From an uncultured Clostridium sp. (GTDB lineage: Bacteria > Bacillota > Clostridia > Peptostreptococcales > Peptostreptococcaceae), in assembly GCA_945871955.1 (NCBI GenBank), contig CAMBXR010000022.1, positions 1 through 42,975 of the forward strand: a stretch of 42,975 bases of DNA, written 5' to 3'. The notes beneath the pieces were generated by a model. It was not told where the DNA came from. It worked only from the letters and a program-made list of their open reading frames with translations, and searched no databases. A program made the position numbers and the translations under genes. Shown piece after piece: positions 33,281 through 41,105 of this stretch. How positions within the stretch are numbered: the stretch's first letter is position 1; the number at the start of each line of letters is the position of its first letter.

Positions 33281-33970
33281 TTAGTTGTATAAATCAACAG
33301 CAAGCTCACTTAAAGCATCTCTATCTAATATTACTAAAGACCTTTTCTCTTTTTTTATAATATTTTTTGAACAAAGTTTATCAACAACTCGTAAAAAATG
33401 TCTATAATCAGCTCCAAGAAGCTCAGCCAACTGAGTAAAATTATCTGTAAGTACTTTATTTTCCGGTTTTAAATCATTAGGATAAAGAGCAAGAAGATAG
33501 CTTGCAAGTCTATTTTCTAATGGGTAAAGTACGTTTAAAGAAGTAGATGCTGATGTGGAAGTTAGTTTATAACTTAAATGCTTACATACAAAATTTAGAA
33601 ATTTAGCATCATATTTAGAAATTTCTAAAATTTTATATAAAGGAATACCTATACATAGGCAATCTTCAATAGCTTGTATATTGCAATTAGCATTATTATC
33701 ACAAGTAATCTCCACATCACCAATAACTTGAAGGGGAGAATAAAATCTAATCAATAGAGATTTTCCATTAGGTGTGGAGATATAAACCTTAGCTCTACCT
33801 TTAACGAAAAAATAAAAATAATCTAAAGTCTCGCCTTTAATACAAATATGAGAGCCCTTTTTAAAGTAATGAAGCTCTATATGGTCTTCAATATTTTTGG
33901 TAAATATTTTATTAATTTCGAATTTGTTCATATAATAACTTAATTTATTCTTGTTATTTAATTTAATCAT
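33281..33970 (-). CDS. Crp/Fnr family transcriptional regulator
   Basis: A 229-residue regulator with an N-terminal cyclic-nucleotide-binding-like beta-barrel (FKKGSHICIKGETLDYFYFFVKG...) and a C-terminal winged helix (TQLAELLGADYRHFLRVVDKL). It lacks the N-terminal Cys cluster of oxygen-sensing FNR, so it is not an iron-sulfur sensor. It resembles YeiL-type regulators; the ligand is unknown. The start is taken at the ATG ending at 33970, because GAGGAAATTAAC precedes it on the minus strand; an ATG 36 bases upstream (at 34006) lies within the inverted repeat and has no SD. It is divergent from the BMP lipoprotein gene, which it may control. Confidence 0.88.
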   Translation of the reverse strand: MIKLNNKNKLSYYMNKFEINKIFTKNIEDHIELHYFKKGSHICIKGETLDYFYFFVKGRAKVYISTPNGKSLLIRFYSPLQVIGDVEITCDNNANCNIQAIEDCLCIGIPLYKILEISKYDAKFLNFVCKHLSYKLTSTSASTSLNVLYPLENRLASYLLALYPNDLKPENKVLTDNFTQLAELLGADYRHFLRVVDKLCSKNIIKKEKRSLVILDRDALSELAVDLYN

Positions 33971-33998
33971 GTTAATTTCCTCAAAAATTTTTAAAAAA

Positions 33999-34014
33999 TA
34001 TGGCATATGTCATA
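33999..34014. promoter_or_regulatory. Inverted repeat in the divergent Crp/Fnr-bmp region
   Basis: TATGGCATATGTCATA is a 16-bp near-perfect palindrome (one mismatched pair) centred on CATATG. It is a plausible operator for the adjacent Crp/Fnr regulator, although it is not the classic TGTGA type. Confidence 0.5.
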
Positions 34015-34090
34015 ATATCTAGTAATTACTTTTTGATATTATATCTAAGTCGATAGAAAAGAATTATATCATATAGGAGGGAAAAAAGCA

Positions 34091-35086
34091 TTGAAAAAAA
34101 TTGTATGTTTAATTACAGTACTTATGACAACTGCATTTTCATTAGTAGGATGTGGGGGAAATAAAGATAATGCAGCAAATGATGATGCATTAAAAATAAC
34201 AATGGTTACTAGCGTAGGTGGAGTAACTGACGGAAGTTTTAACCAAAGTGCTTGGGAAGGACTTCAAAAAGCAGAAAAAGATTTAGGAATAAATATAAGT
34301 TATATAGAATCAAAACAAGAAGCTGATTATATTACTAACCTAGAGCAAGCAGTAGATGGTAATAATGATTTAATACTTGCAACAGGATTCCCAATGCAAC
34401 AAGCATTACTAGAAACAGCTAAAAATTATCCAGAACAAAAATTTGCTATAGTTGATGTTGACTATGGTAATGAGACACCTGAAAATGTTACTTGTATATC
34501 ATTTAATGAGTCTGAATCAGGATATATTGTTGGTTTAGTTGCAGGAAAAATGACAAAAACTAATATAGTAGGTTTTGTTGGAGGAATGGACAACGTAGTT
34601 GTAAGAAAGTTCCAAAATGGATATGAAGCTGGTGTTAAAGCTGCTAATCCAGATGCAAAAGTTTTGGCTCAATATGTTAACTCATTTGCAGATCAAGCAA
34701 AAGGAAAATCTATAGCAAGTCAAATGTACAGCAATGATGCAGATATAATATTTGCATGTGCAGGAGATAGTGGTGTAGGTGTACTTGAATGTGCTAAAGA
34801 AACTGGAAAATTTGCTATAGGTGTTGATAGAGACCAAAATGATATAGCACCTGATAATATATTAACTTCAGCAATGAAAAAAGTTAATGAAGGTGTATAT
34901 AACGTAGTTGAAAATTTAAACAATGGTACTTTTGAAGGTGGAAAAACTTTAGTATTTGGTTTAAATGAAAAAGGTGTAGGGCTTGCTCCATCAACAAATA
35001 AAAATGTTCCACAAGAGATAATAGATTATGTTAATGATCAAGAACAAAAAATAATAAATGGCGAGTTAGTAATTCCAAATAAATAA
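34091..35086 (+). CDS. BMP family lipoprotein, nucleoside-type substrate-binding (PnrA-like)
   Basis: A 331-residue exported lipoprotein of the basic membrane protein family. The signal peptide ends in a lipobox, FSLVGCGG, with the acylated Cys at 21. The mature part has MVTSVGGVTDGSFNQSAWEG, typical of PnrA-type purine-nucleoside binding proteins, and SSMASQM-like regions. The start is TTG 34091, with AGGAGGGA (34076-34083) 7 bases upstream. BMP proteins normally work with an ATPase and two permeases, but none is nearby, so this is an orphan that may share a transporter elsewhere or act as a sensor. The neighbouring deoC supports a nucleoside-linked role. Confidence 0.9.
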   Translation: MKKIVCLITVLMTTAFSLVGCGGNKDNAANDDALKITMVTSVGGVTDGSFNQSAWEGLQKAEKDLGINISYIESKQEADYITNLEQAVDGNNDLILATGFPMQQALLETAKNYPEQKFAIVDVDYGNETPENVTCISFNESESGYIVGLVAGKMTKTNIVGFVGGMDNVVVRKFQNGYEAGVKAANPDAKVLAQYVNSFADQAKGKSIASQMYSNDADIIFACAGDSGVGVLECAKETGKFAIGVDRDQNDIAPDNILTSAMKKVNEGVYNVVENLNNGTFEGGKTLVFGLNEKGVGLAPSTNKNVPQEIIDYVNDQEQKIINGELVIPNK

Positions 35087-35100
35087 GTATATATATGTAT

Positions 35101-35134
35101 AAAAAAGTGGCTTAGTTTTAGGTCACTTTTTTGT
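35101..35134 (+). terminator. Terminator after the BMP gene
   Basis: An 11-bp stem (35101-35111 with 35122-35132, one G-T pair) with six Ts. Confidence 0.85.
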
Positions 35135-35221
35135 TGTGAAAAATTAAATAAGTTGTAATAATAAAATTAAGAATCTATATTATTTTTAACTTATATATAA
35201 ATCTGAAGGGAGATAATTAAT

Positions 35222-35836
35222 ATAAAAAAATTTTTAAGAGTAATTTTAACAGTAATACTTATAGTTATTATAGGGATATTTGGATATAAGTTTTTGATTA
35301 AAGAATATAATCATCAAATGGAGAAAAAATATGCTGAAGAAATTAAAAATATGAGTGAAGAAGATTTGAAAATAGTAAATGAAGTAATTTCCTTAGCAAA
35401 GGAAAAAGAAGGGCAGGAATATACCTGGGGTGGAAAAGGAGAAATAATAACTGAGGAAAGGTTTGAAGAACTAATTGGATACTATGGAGAAAGTTATTAT
35501 CCATTAGATAAAAAAGATTATATAGGTAAACAAGGTTTTGATTGTTCAGGACTTACATACTGGACATATAAAACTGTTACAGGAGTAAATATAGGTTATT
35601 CTACAGCCGAACAGAAAGAAGTATTACAAAATTATAAAATTGATATGAAAAACCTTCAGCCTGGAGATCTTATTTTTACCACAAGACATGTAGTAATGTA
35701 CATGGGAAAAGGAAAGATAATTAATTCGGCTAGTAGAAATCCATATCCAATTGGCGGAATAAAAGTAGAATCAGTTTTACCTTATAAAAAAGGACAAGCA
35801 TATCGACCTATAGACTATATTAAGGCAAAATCATAA
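35222..35836 (+). CDS. Exported NlpC/P60 cell-wall hydrolase, apparent ATA start
   Basis: A 204-residue cell-wall peptidase. The NlpC/P60 domain (about 65-195) has the catalytic Cys in QGFDCSGLTYW, the His in TTRHVVMYMGKGK, and a third polar residue near INSASRN. Before it lies a normal signal or anchor sequence (KKFLRVILTVILIVIIGIFG) that is read only if translation starts at the ATA at 35222, 9 bases after AAGGGAG. No ATG, GTG or TTG exists in frame between the upstream stop (35204-35206) and a TTG at 35294, which falls after the hydrophobic segment and has no SD. So it is either a rare AUA start or an ATG-to-ATA mutation that makes the gene weak or cytoplasmic. Confidence 0.8.
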   Translation: MKKFLRVILTVILIVIIGIFGYKFLIKEYNHQMEKKYAEEIKNMSEEDLKIVNEVISLAKEKEGQEYTWGGKGEIITEERFEELIGYYGESYYPLDKKDYIGKQGFDCSGLTYWTYKTVTGVNIGYSTAEQKEVLQNYKIDMKNLQPGDLIFTTRHVVMYMGKGKIINSASRNPYPIGGIKVESVLPYKKGQAYRPIDYIKAKS

Positions 35837-35889
35837 TTTGTAATGTATATATTTTATAAAATTATGGATATAGAATATTACTAAAAATT

Positions 35890-35930
35890 AAGTGTTGTAA
35901 TTCAAATATTTTTTGATTGCAACACTTTTT
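35890..35930 (+). terminator. Terminator after the NlpC/P60 gene
   Basis: An 8-bp outer stem (35890-35897 with 35920-35927), with further pairing inside the loop, followed by a T-run. Confidence 0.75.
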
Positions 35931-36008
35931 AATTTATTCATTAAATTTATGTAAAAAAATAAATATAATTAGTCATATAATTTATAAATTCTAAATATAA
36001 ATTAATAT

Positions 36009-36071
36009 GTGTGTGGTGCTAGCCATAAAATCTTTATCGCTGCTCCATGAACATATTAGCACCATGCACGC
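36009..36071 (+). ncRNA. GC-rich structured leader upstream of the TasA-like operon (candidate regulatory RNA)
   Basis: Much richer in G and C than the flanks. A stem of 8 perfect base pairs (36014-36021 with 36057-36064) continues past a 2-base bulge into 5 more (36009-36013 with 36067-36071). Inside the closed region is a second hairpin (36022-36040, containing ATAAA paired to TTTAT). The element ends 10 bases before the SD GGAGGTGG of the first gene. I compared it by memory with cyclic-di-GMP-I and -II, preQ1, THF, fluoride and guanidine riboswitches and found no match. It could be a riboswitch, a protein-binding leader or an mRNA-stabilising structure. Confidence 0.45.
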
Positions 36072-36090
36072 CGATATTTAGGAGGTGGTA

Positions 36091-37944
36091 ATAATCAAGA
36101 GGTTACTAAAGATGAATATAATAGTCCTATGTTTATTAACGATTAACTTAGTTTATATTAAAAAAATTTATGCTCTTCCTGCGGGGGTGGATAGAGTTGA
36201 GATTGGTAATTGGACTAAAACAAGAGAAGTTAATGAAGTAGGAGGTGACGAGAGAAAACTTAACAGCGAGGCGTTTACTAATATTCAAAATATTAATATG
36301 GGAGATGATATAGATAATATAGAAATTTTTACAAACTTATATGATACTGCATACAATATGAGAACTGTAAATACATTAAATTCTATTAGGACACAGGAAA
36401 TCAGTAGTGAAGTTAGCAGTGTAATTAAAGGAAATAAAATATTAAGAACAAAAGCTCGCTCTAGTGAACCTATTTATTCCTTTGATTATACAACTATAAA
36501 AACTTGGATTGGAAGTGATATAAGTACTGTTTGGGAAGAAGATTTACTAGGAAATGAAATTATAACATGGCCATGTTATGTAGAAGTTTTAGATAATACA
36601 TCTCAAGCTGAAGCGCCTGTAGAGTGGAGAATGATAGAGGGTAAATTTAATTTAAGTAGTGAAGAAATTAAGTTAATCAAAACAAATATGATACAACCTG
36701 TAATTGGAATAGAAACTAATAATGATGAAGAATTTAAACTTATATGTCCTTTTAATGATTTTTTGAATGTTTTTATTAATAAAAAACTTACTCATATAAA
36801 CTATAGATCAATGTCAGATTATTATAAGTTTAAAATAGATAAAAATCTTGTGAATTATCGTTATACTAATCTTGTTGGAAATGAAAAATACTGCAATAAA
36901 GAATTGGACAAGCATATATCACAGCATACCCATGGTAATCATATAGACTGTAATATTTTAGGAGGGGATGTTAGTAACAATTATTATAAAATGGAGGGTG
37001 ATATATCTAAATATATAACATCAACTACTAGTCAATATACAATATCTTTATTAGTAGGACAAGTTGGAAGATATGGAGAAGATATATCTTCTTATGGAGG
37101 TGGTATAAGTAAAATAAATTTATACCTAATTAGAAATCCTCAATTTGATGTTAATATCAAGCCCTATATAATAAAAGATGATACTAAAATTTACATAAAT
37201 TCTGATTATAAATTTTCATATAATGAAGAGATTTTATTTGACATAGAAATTATAAATAGTAGTGAATATTATGATTATAGTAATCTAAATTTAAATATAG
37301 ATTTAATAGAAAAAATAAACGGTAACAATAAAAATGATACAGAATCTTTTCATATAGATAAAAACTCATCTACATATAAAAATGAAAATATTACAGAGAG
37401 CATCCAGGTGTATATAAACGATGATGATACACCAAAGAGTATTAGCGATTTATCTAAGCTTAATAAAGGAGACAAACTAGTAATAAGCAGTGATAAATTA
37501 AGATACACTGTGACAGAAAATAATGCTGCTACAGAAAGAATAAATTACAACTATTCTTTTGAATTTAATTATTTAAATGACTATACATTTTATAAATATG
37601 AAAATACTAAAAGGTTGAATGTTAAGCCTATAGGAGGCAGACTAACAGTAACTGTGAACAGTGATAAAGAAGATTATTTTTATATTAAATTATCGGGAGA
37701 AGATAACTTTTCAAATATAAAAGTCAAAAATAATAGGTCTTATACTATATGTAACTTAGATTATGATAAAGAGTATAAACTTTCATTAATCAACTCATCG
37801 TCTTATAAACCAGAAATCAGCCAGACATTTACTCTTAAAAACTTGTCAGGATATAATACAAAATCCATAACAATAAATGCAAGTAAAAAGTACAATAATT
37901 ATTTTACACAAAGGAAGATAGATGAAATTATTATAAATAGGTGA
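36091..37944 (+). CDS. Large secreted surface protein with Ig/Cna_B-like C-terminus, unknown
   Basis: Not recognised as a named family. About 617 residues: a signal peptide (IIKRLLKMNIIVLCLLTINL..., processing probably after IYA), a long N-terminal part without clear motifs, a central segment with YGGGISKINLYLIRNP, and a C-terminal domain (about 530-617, GGRLTVTVNSD...NNRSYTICNLDYDKEYKLSL) resembling Cna_B/Ig-like beta-sandwiches. No sortase signal or membrane anchor at the C-terminus. The start is uncertain: the SD GGAGG (36081-36085) points to ATA 36091 or ATC 36094, a GTG lies within the SD, and ATG 36112 has only AAGAGG and would remove the signal peptide's basic end. It overlaps the next gene's SD region and probably belongs to the same matrix. 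Confidence 0.7.
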   Translation: MIKRLLKMNIIVLCLLTINLVYIKKIYALPAGVDRVEIGNWTKTREVNEVGGDERKLNSEAFTNIQNINMGDDIDNIEIFTNLYDTAYNMRTVNTLNSIRTQEISSEVSSVIKGNKILRTKARSSEPIYSFDYTTIKTWIGSDISTVWEEDLLGNEIITWPCYVEVLDNTSQAEAPVEWRMIEGKFNLSSEEIKLIKTNMIQPVIGIETNNDEEFKLICPFNDFLNVFINKKLTHINYRSMSDYYKFKIDKNLVNYRYTNLVGNEKYCNKELDKHISQHTHGNHIDCNILGGDVSNNYYKMEGDISKYITSTTSQYTISLLVGQVGRYGEDISSYGGGISKINLYLIRNPQFDVNIKPYIIKDDTKIYINSDYKFSYNEEILFDIEIINSSEYYDYSNLNLNIDLIEKINGNNKNDTESFHIDKNSSTYKNENITESIQVYINDDDTPKSISDLSKLNKGDKLVISSDKLRYTVTENNAATERINYNYSFEFNYLNDYTFYKYENTKRLNVKPIGGRLTVTVNSDKEDYFYIKLSGEDNFSNIKVKNNRSYTICNLDYDKEYKLSLINSSSYKPEISQTFTLKNLSGYNTKSITINASKKYNNYFTQRKIDEIIINR

Positions 37945-37949
37945 TAAAT

Positions 37950-38594
37950 ATGGGAAGAAGAATAAAAAATATAAGAATAAAGAGGAAAAGAAAAAGAAAG
38001 ATAAGAGTATTTTTCTTGATTTTATTTATAAATATATTTTTTTGCTCTGCTCTTATTTATGGTGAGGATGTTTTCTATGCTATAAAAACATTTATTTATA
38101 GAAATCAAGCACTAAAGATAGATATTAAGACTGAAAAAAATGATGATTTAGGGGATGTGAATCTTAATTTTAAAAATGAGGGTAGTTGTGATGTCTATCT
38201 TAGAGGGTTTGTTTTTGTTTATCCTAAGAATGAAGATAATGATGGCACAATTCTTAGTAATTCATCTATGAAAATAAATTATGGAGATAAAGATTTTTGG
38301 TATGTTGGTGATGATAATTATATTTATTATACTAAGCCACTAAAGGTAGGAGATTCTACACAAAAGCCCATGGTTAAAAGTATAGAGATTAATTTGAGTG
38401 ATGAGGACAAGAGAATGTTGGGGGATGTAGATATGACAGTAGATATAGTAATGGAAGCAGTGCAAGTAAATAACTTTGCATATAAGTATCAGTGGGATAT
38501 GGATAATATGGAGTTGGAAGATTACTTTAAGAATAAAAGTGAAGAAAATCAGATTTTAGAAGGTAATGATGTAATTGAATTAAATTTTAAATGA
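37950..38594 (+). CDS. TasA/camelysin-like exported protein 1
   Basis: A 214-residue protein with an extremely basic N-terminus (RRIKNIRIKRKRKRKIR), one hydrophobic signal or anchor segment (about 21-38), then a beta-rich domain. Its KDFWYVGDDNYIYYTKPLKVGDSTQ block matches the corresponding NDYWYNDGTYLYYMDSVETKDSA block of the next gene, and both have an early segment on sequence-repair-like fibre partners (SCDVYLRGFVFVYP versus TPSLLRVKIEPAW). This is the TasA/CalY/camelysin pattern of biofilm-fibre proteins. ATG 37950 follows AGGTGA and lies 6 bases after the previous stop. The downstream TasA-like gene starts 30 bases after its stop. No SipW-type signal peptidase gene is seen in the window. 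Confidence 0.65.
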   Translation: MGRRIKNIRIKRKRKRKIRVFFLILFINIFFCSALIYGEDVFYAIKTFIYRNQALKIDIKTEKNDDLGDVNLNFKNEGSCDVYLRGFVFVYPKNEDNDGTILSNSSMKINYGDKDFWYVGDDNYIYYTKPLKVGDSTQKPMVKSIEINLSDEDKRMLGDVDMTVDIVMEAVQVNNFAYKYQWDMDNMELEDYFKNKSEENQILEGNDVIELNFK

Positions 38595-38623
38595 GTTGGG
38601 AAAATATAAGGGGGTAAATAAAA

Positions 38624-39286
38624 ATGAAAAATAAAAAGAAAACTAGGAGAGTTGCTATAGTCTTGGCATGTATATTAATACCACTTGGAGCATTTGGATT
38701 TGGATACTTTTTCAAACAAGATAAAGTGTCTGAAAAAAAAGTAACACATACATTAACTGTGGATGGAAATATAGAAGGTACTATAAAAAATACTGTAGAG
38801 GCTAACACAGCTGGAATTGTACCAGGTGATACAGTAGATGAAACAATTAATATTAAACCTAGCGCTACTACACCAAGTTTGCTTAGAGTTAAAATAGAAC
38901 CTGCTTGGTATAATAATGATACAAAAACTGATCTTAAAGTATCAAATATTAAATTTATATATGCTAATGATATAGTAAAGGATGTTTTTACTACTGAAAC
39001 AAATGATTATTGGTATAATGATGGAACTTATTTATATTATATGGATTCTGTAGAAACTAAAGACAGTGCAATGGAACTAGTTAAAGGAATTAAATTTTTA
39101 GGTGGAACAGATGATACAGATGCAAATAAATATCAAGGAAAAAATCTAAAGATTACAGTAACTATGGATATGATTCAATGTAAATATGCTCCATATAAAA
39201 CGAGATGGGGGATTAATAAAAGTAGTGACTTGTATTCTAAATTAGAAGCATTATGCCCAGAAGCTGATAAAAGCGTTGAAGAATAA
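38624..39286 (+). CDS. TasA/camelysin-like exported protein 2
   Basis: A 220-residue protein with a basic N-terminus and a signal-like hydrophobic segment (residues 9-28, VAIVLACILIPLGAFGFGYF), then VTHTLTVDGNIEGTIKNTVE, GDTVDETINIKPSATTPSL, RVKIEPAWYNNDT and NDYWYNDGTYLYYMDSV. The pattern of a short N-terminal strand, PGDxVxxxIxI and DYWY...YLYY is typical of TasA/camelysin-type matrix proteins, which polymerise into extracellular fibres. It is paralogous to the preceding protein. The SD GGGGGTAA precedes the ATG. It is probably the major structural subunit, since it is the more regular family member; this is inference. Confidence 0.72.
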   Translation: MKNKKKTRRVAIVLACILIPLGAFGFGYFFKQDKVSEKKVTHTLTVDGNIEGTIKNTVEANTAGIVPGDTVDETINIKPSATTPSLLRVKIEPAWYNNDTKTDLKVSNIKFIYANDIVKDVFTTETNDYWYNDGTYLYYMDSVETKDSAMELVKGIKFLGGTDDTDANKYQGKNLKITVTMDMIQCKYAPYKTRWGINKSSDLYSKLEALCPEADKSVEE

Positions 39287-39303
39287 CTAAAGATATTGAT
39301 TAT

Positions 39304-39365
39304 ATTAAGCCTTATTGAATAAAATTATCAGGTGTAGTAATATGAAAATAAGGCTTAATGTATTT
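39304..39365 (+). terminator. Terminator-like hairpin holding the leader peptide of the ABC importer
   Basis: A perfect 13-bp stem (39304-39316 with 39347-39359) with a 30-base loop and a T-rich tail (GTATTTTT). It ends just 7-8 bases before the SD (AGGAGTGA) of the next gene. The loop and right arm also contain the start of a 13-codon ORF. Confidence 0.75.
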
Positions 39366-39383
39366 TTAGGAGTGATATTTTGA
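39342..39383 (+). CDS. Candidate leader peptide MKIRLNVFLGVIF
   Basis: AGGTG (39330-39334) is followed after 7 bases by ATG 39342 and 13 sense codons; the TGA (39381-39383) overlaps the TTG start of the binding-protein gene. Ribosomes translating it would unwind the right arm of the terminator-like hairpin and then arrive at the TTG, linking leader translation to both transcription and translation of the importer. Confidence 0.5.
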   Translation: MKIRLNVFLGVIF

Positions 39384-40345
39384 AAAAAATCGTAACATTA
39401 ATACTTACTATAATTTTAGGAGTAAACACAATAGGATGTAATATAATCTCTTCATCTAAGGGTGTAAAAATAATAAGTGGAAATAGTCTTGATGGAATTT
39501 CCATATGCAAACTTGTTAAAAAAGAGAACCAAATAGAAAAGGGATATAAAACTATATATACAATAGAAGGTAATGAGAAAAATTTAGAGAAATCTTTAAA
39601 TAATAAAGAATTTGATATAGCTTTGGTACCGACAGATATGGCAGCTAAGATTTATAATAAAAATTCATCTTATCAAATTGCAGCAAGTATAGGACAAGGA
39701 TCTTATTATTTGGTTACATCAGATCCAAGTATTACAGGATTTAATTCTACTTTGATTAACAAGGAAGTTGCCTTAATTCAGAAAAACTCTATGATAGATA
39801 CTACAGTAAAAGCAATACTAAAAGAAAATAATGTGGATGAATCTTTAGTAAACTATAAATATACAAATACTGCACCAGAGCTAGTTACCGAGTTAGCTTT
39901 AGGTAAGGTGAGAACAGGTATAGTTCCAGAAACTTCCCTTGCCACATTATTATACAAGCATAGTGGACTAAAAATTTTATCTTCCACAAATAAAGCTTAT
40001 GAGGAAGCTTTTAGTATATTAGGAGGTTATCCTCAGTTTAGTGTAATAGTAAAAAAAGATTTTGCCACAGAAAATAAAGAATATGTGGATAAATTTTTAT
40101 TAAAATTAAAAGAAGGTATAGATTTTGTGAATAATAATCCTCTACAAGCAGGGGCTTATGGAGAAGAACTGAATATACCAATAAAACCGCAAGTTTTATC
40201 AAGAGCTATAAAAAGATGTAATTTAAAATTTATATCAATTGATAAATTTAAAAAGAACTACGAAGAATATTTTAATATATTATATGATTATAATAATGAA
40301 GCTGTAGGGGGAACAGTTCCAGATGAATCAATTTACTACAAATAG
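39380..40345 (+). CDS. ABC transporter substrate-binding lipoprotein (NMT1/SsuA-type)
   Basis: A 321-residue lipoprotein; the signal peptide ends in GVNTIGCN with the modified Cys at 20. The mature protein shows the NMT1/THI5/SsuA class features (EFDIALVPTDMAAKIY, ASIGQGSYYLVTS, RTGIVPETSLATLLY), which bind sulfonates, nitrate-like anions, pyrimidine precursors or similar small molecules. The start is TTG 39380 after AGGAGTGA, overlapped by the TGA of a 13-codon leader peptide. It heads a three-gene operon (binding protein, permease, ATPase) whose genes overlap. The ligand is not identifiable; the Fur sites of the earlier importer are absent here. Confidence 0.88.
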   Translation: MKKIVTLILTIILGVNTIGCNIISSSKGVKIISGNSLDGISICKLVKKENQIEKGYKTIYTIEGNEKNLEKSLNNKEFDIALVPTDMAAKIYNKNSSYQIAASIGQGSYYLVTSDPSITGFNSTLINKEVALIQKNSMIDTTVKAILKENNVDESLVNYKYTNTAPELVTELALGKVRTGIVPETSLATLLYKHSGLKILSSTNKAYEEAFSILGGYPQFSVIVKKDFATENKEYVDKFLLKLKEGIDFVNNNPLQAGAYGEELNIPIKPQVLSRAIKRCNLKFISIDKFKKNYEEYFNILYDYNNEAVGGTVPDESIYYK

Positions 40346-41105
40346 AAAAATAAAAACATATCAATATAAAAATAAAATACAGGTAGCACTTTCATGTGTT
40401 ATCCTGTTATTTTTATGGGAAATAATAGCTTTAAAAATAAATAATGATATTTATTTACCTACCTTAGAACAAGTCTGTTTAAGTATGAAGGAAATTATTT
40501 TGGAGGATAGATTTATTATAGATGTGCTATCTACCATATCAAGATGCATATTAAGTTTTTTTATGGCTTTGTTAGCAGCATTTATTTTGGGGGTAATTTC
40601 TTATAGCATTGATATATTCAAAAATTTTCTAACACCAATAATATCTTTAGCACGTTCCATTCCAAATATGGTTTTAATAGTTTTAACTTTAATATGGTTT
40701 AATAAAGAAAGCGCACCTTACATAGTGGTGTTTATTATGGTTTTTCCAGTTTTATATGATGCTATTTTAGGATCCATGAAAAGTATTGATAAGGGAATTT
40801 TAGAAATGGCATATTTATATAAAATTAGAAGAAGAGATAAAATATTAAAAATATATTTTCCAGCAATAAAATTTTCATTAATATCAATATTATCATCCAC
40901 AATTTCTTTGGGATTTAAAATTGTAATTGCAGGGGAAGTTTATGGACAACCTTTATATGGAATAGGAGCCATGATTCAAAATGAAAAAGTAAACTTCAAC
41001 ACTACTGCAATTTTTGCTTGGATAATAATTATTGTAATAATCTCATCTATATTAAATCTTATGGAAAAATTACTACTAAGGAGAATTTTTTTATGGAGAA
41101 GGTAA
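40323..41105 (+). CDS. ABC transporter permease (SsuC/TauC-type)
   Basis: A 260-residue permease with five to six hydrophobic segments. The binding-protein-dependent transport signature (the EAA loop) is seen as EMAYLYKIRRRDKILKIYFP (about 161-180), with ARSIPNMVLIVLTLIWF in the preceding helix. It is predicted to pair with the adjacent SsuA-like binding protein and the ATPase. It overlaps the preceding gene by 23 bases, with AGGGGGAA as SD, and its end overlaps the start of the ATPase by 13 bases, so the three are tightly coupled. Confidence 0.88.
   Translation: MNQFTTNRKIKTYQYKNKIQVALSCVILLFLWEIIALKINNDIYLPTLEQVCLSMKEIILEDRFIIDVLSTISRCILSFFMALLAAFILGVISYSIDIFKNFLTPIISLARSIPNMVLIVLTLIWFNKESAPYIVVFIMVFPVLYDAILGSMKSIDKGILEMAYLYKIRRRDKILKIYFPAIKFSLISILSSTISLGFKIVIAGEVYGQPLYGIGAMIQNEKVNFNTTAIFAWIIIIVIISSILNLMEKLLLRRIFLWRR

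Noticed and set aside
36014-36064. Invertible DNA switch flanked by inverted repeats
   Set aside because: Repeats of only 8 bp, 35 bases apart, with no recombinase gene next to them; an RNA stem explains the pairing better.
36009-36071. Cyclic-di-GMP riboswitch
   Set aside because: Neither the class I (GGCAAACC...GACGCAAAGCC) nor the class II conserved cores are present on either strand as far as I can read.
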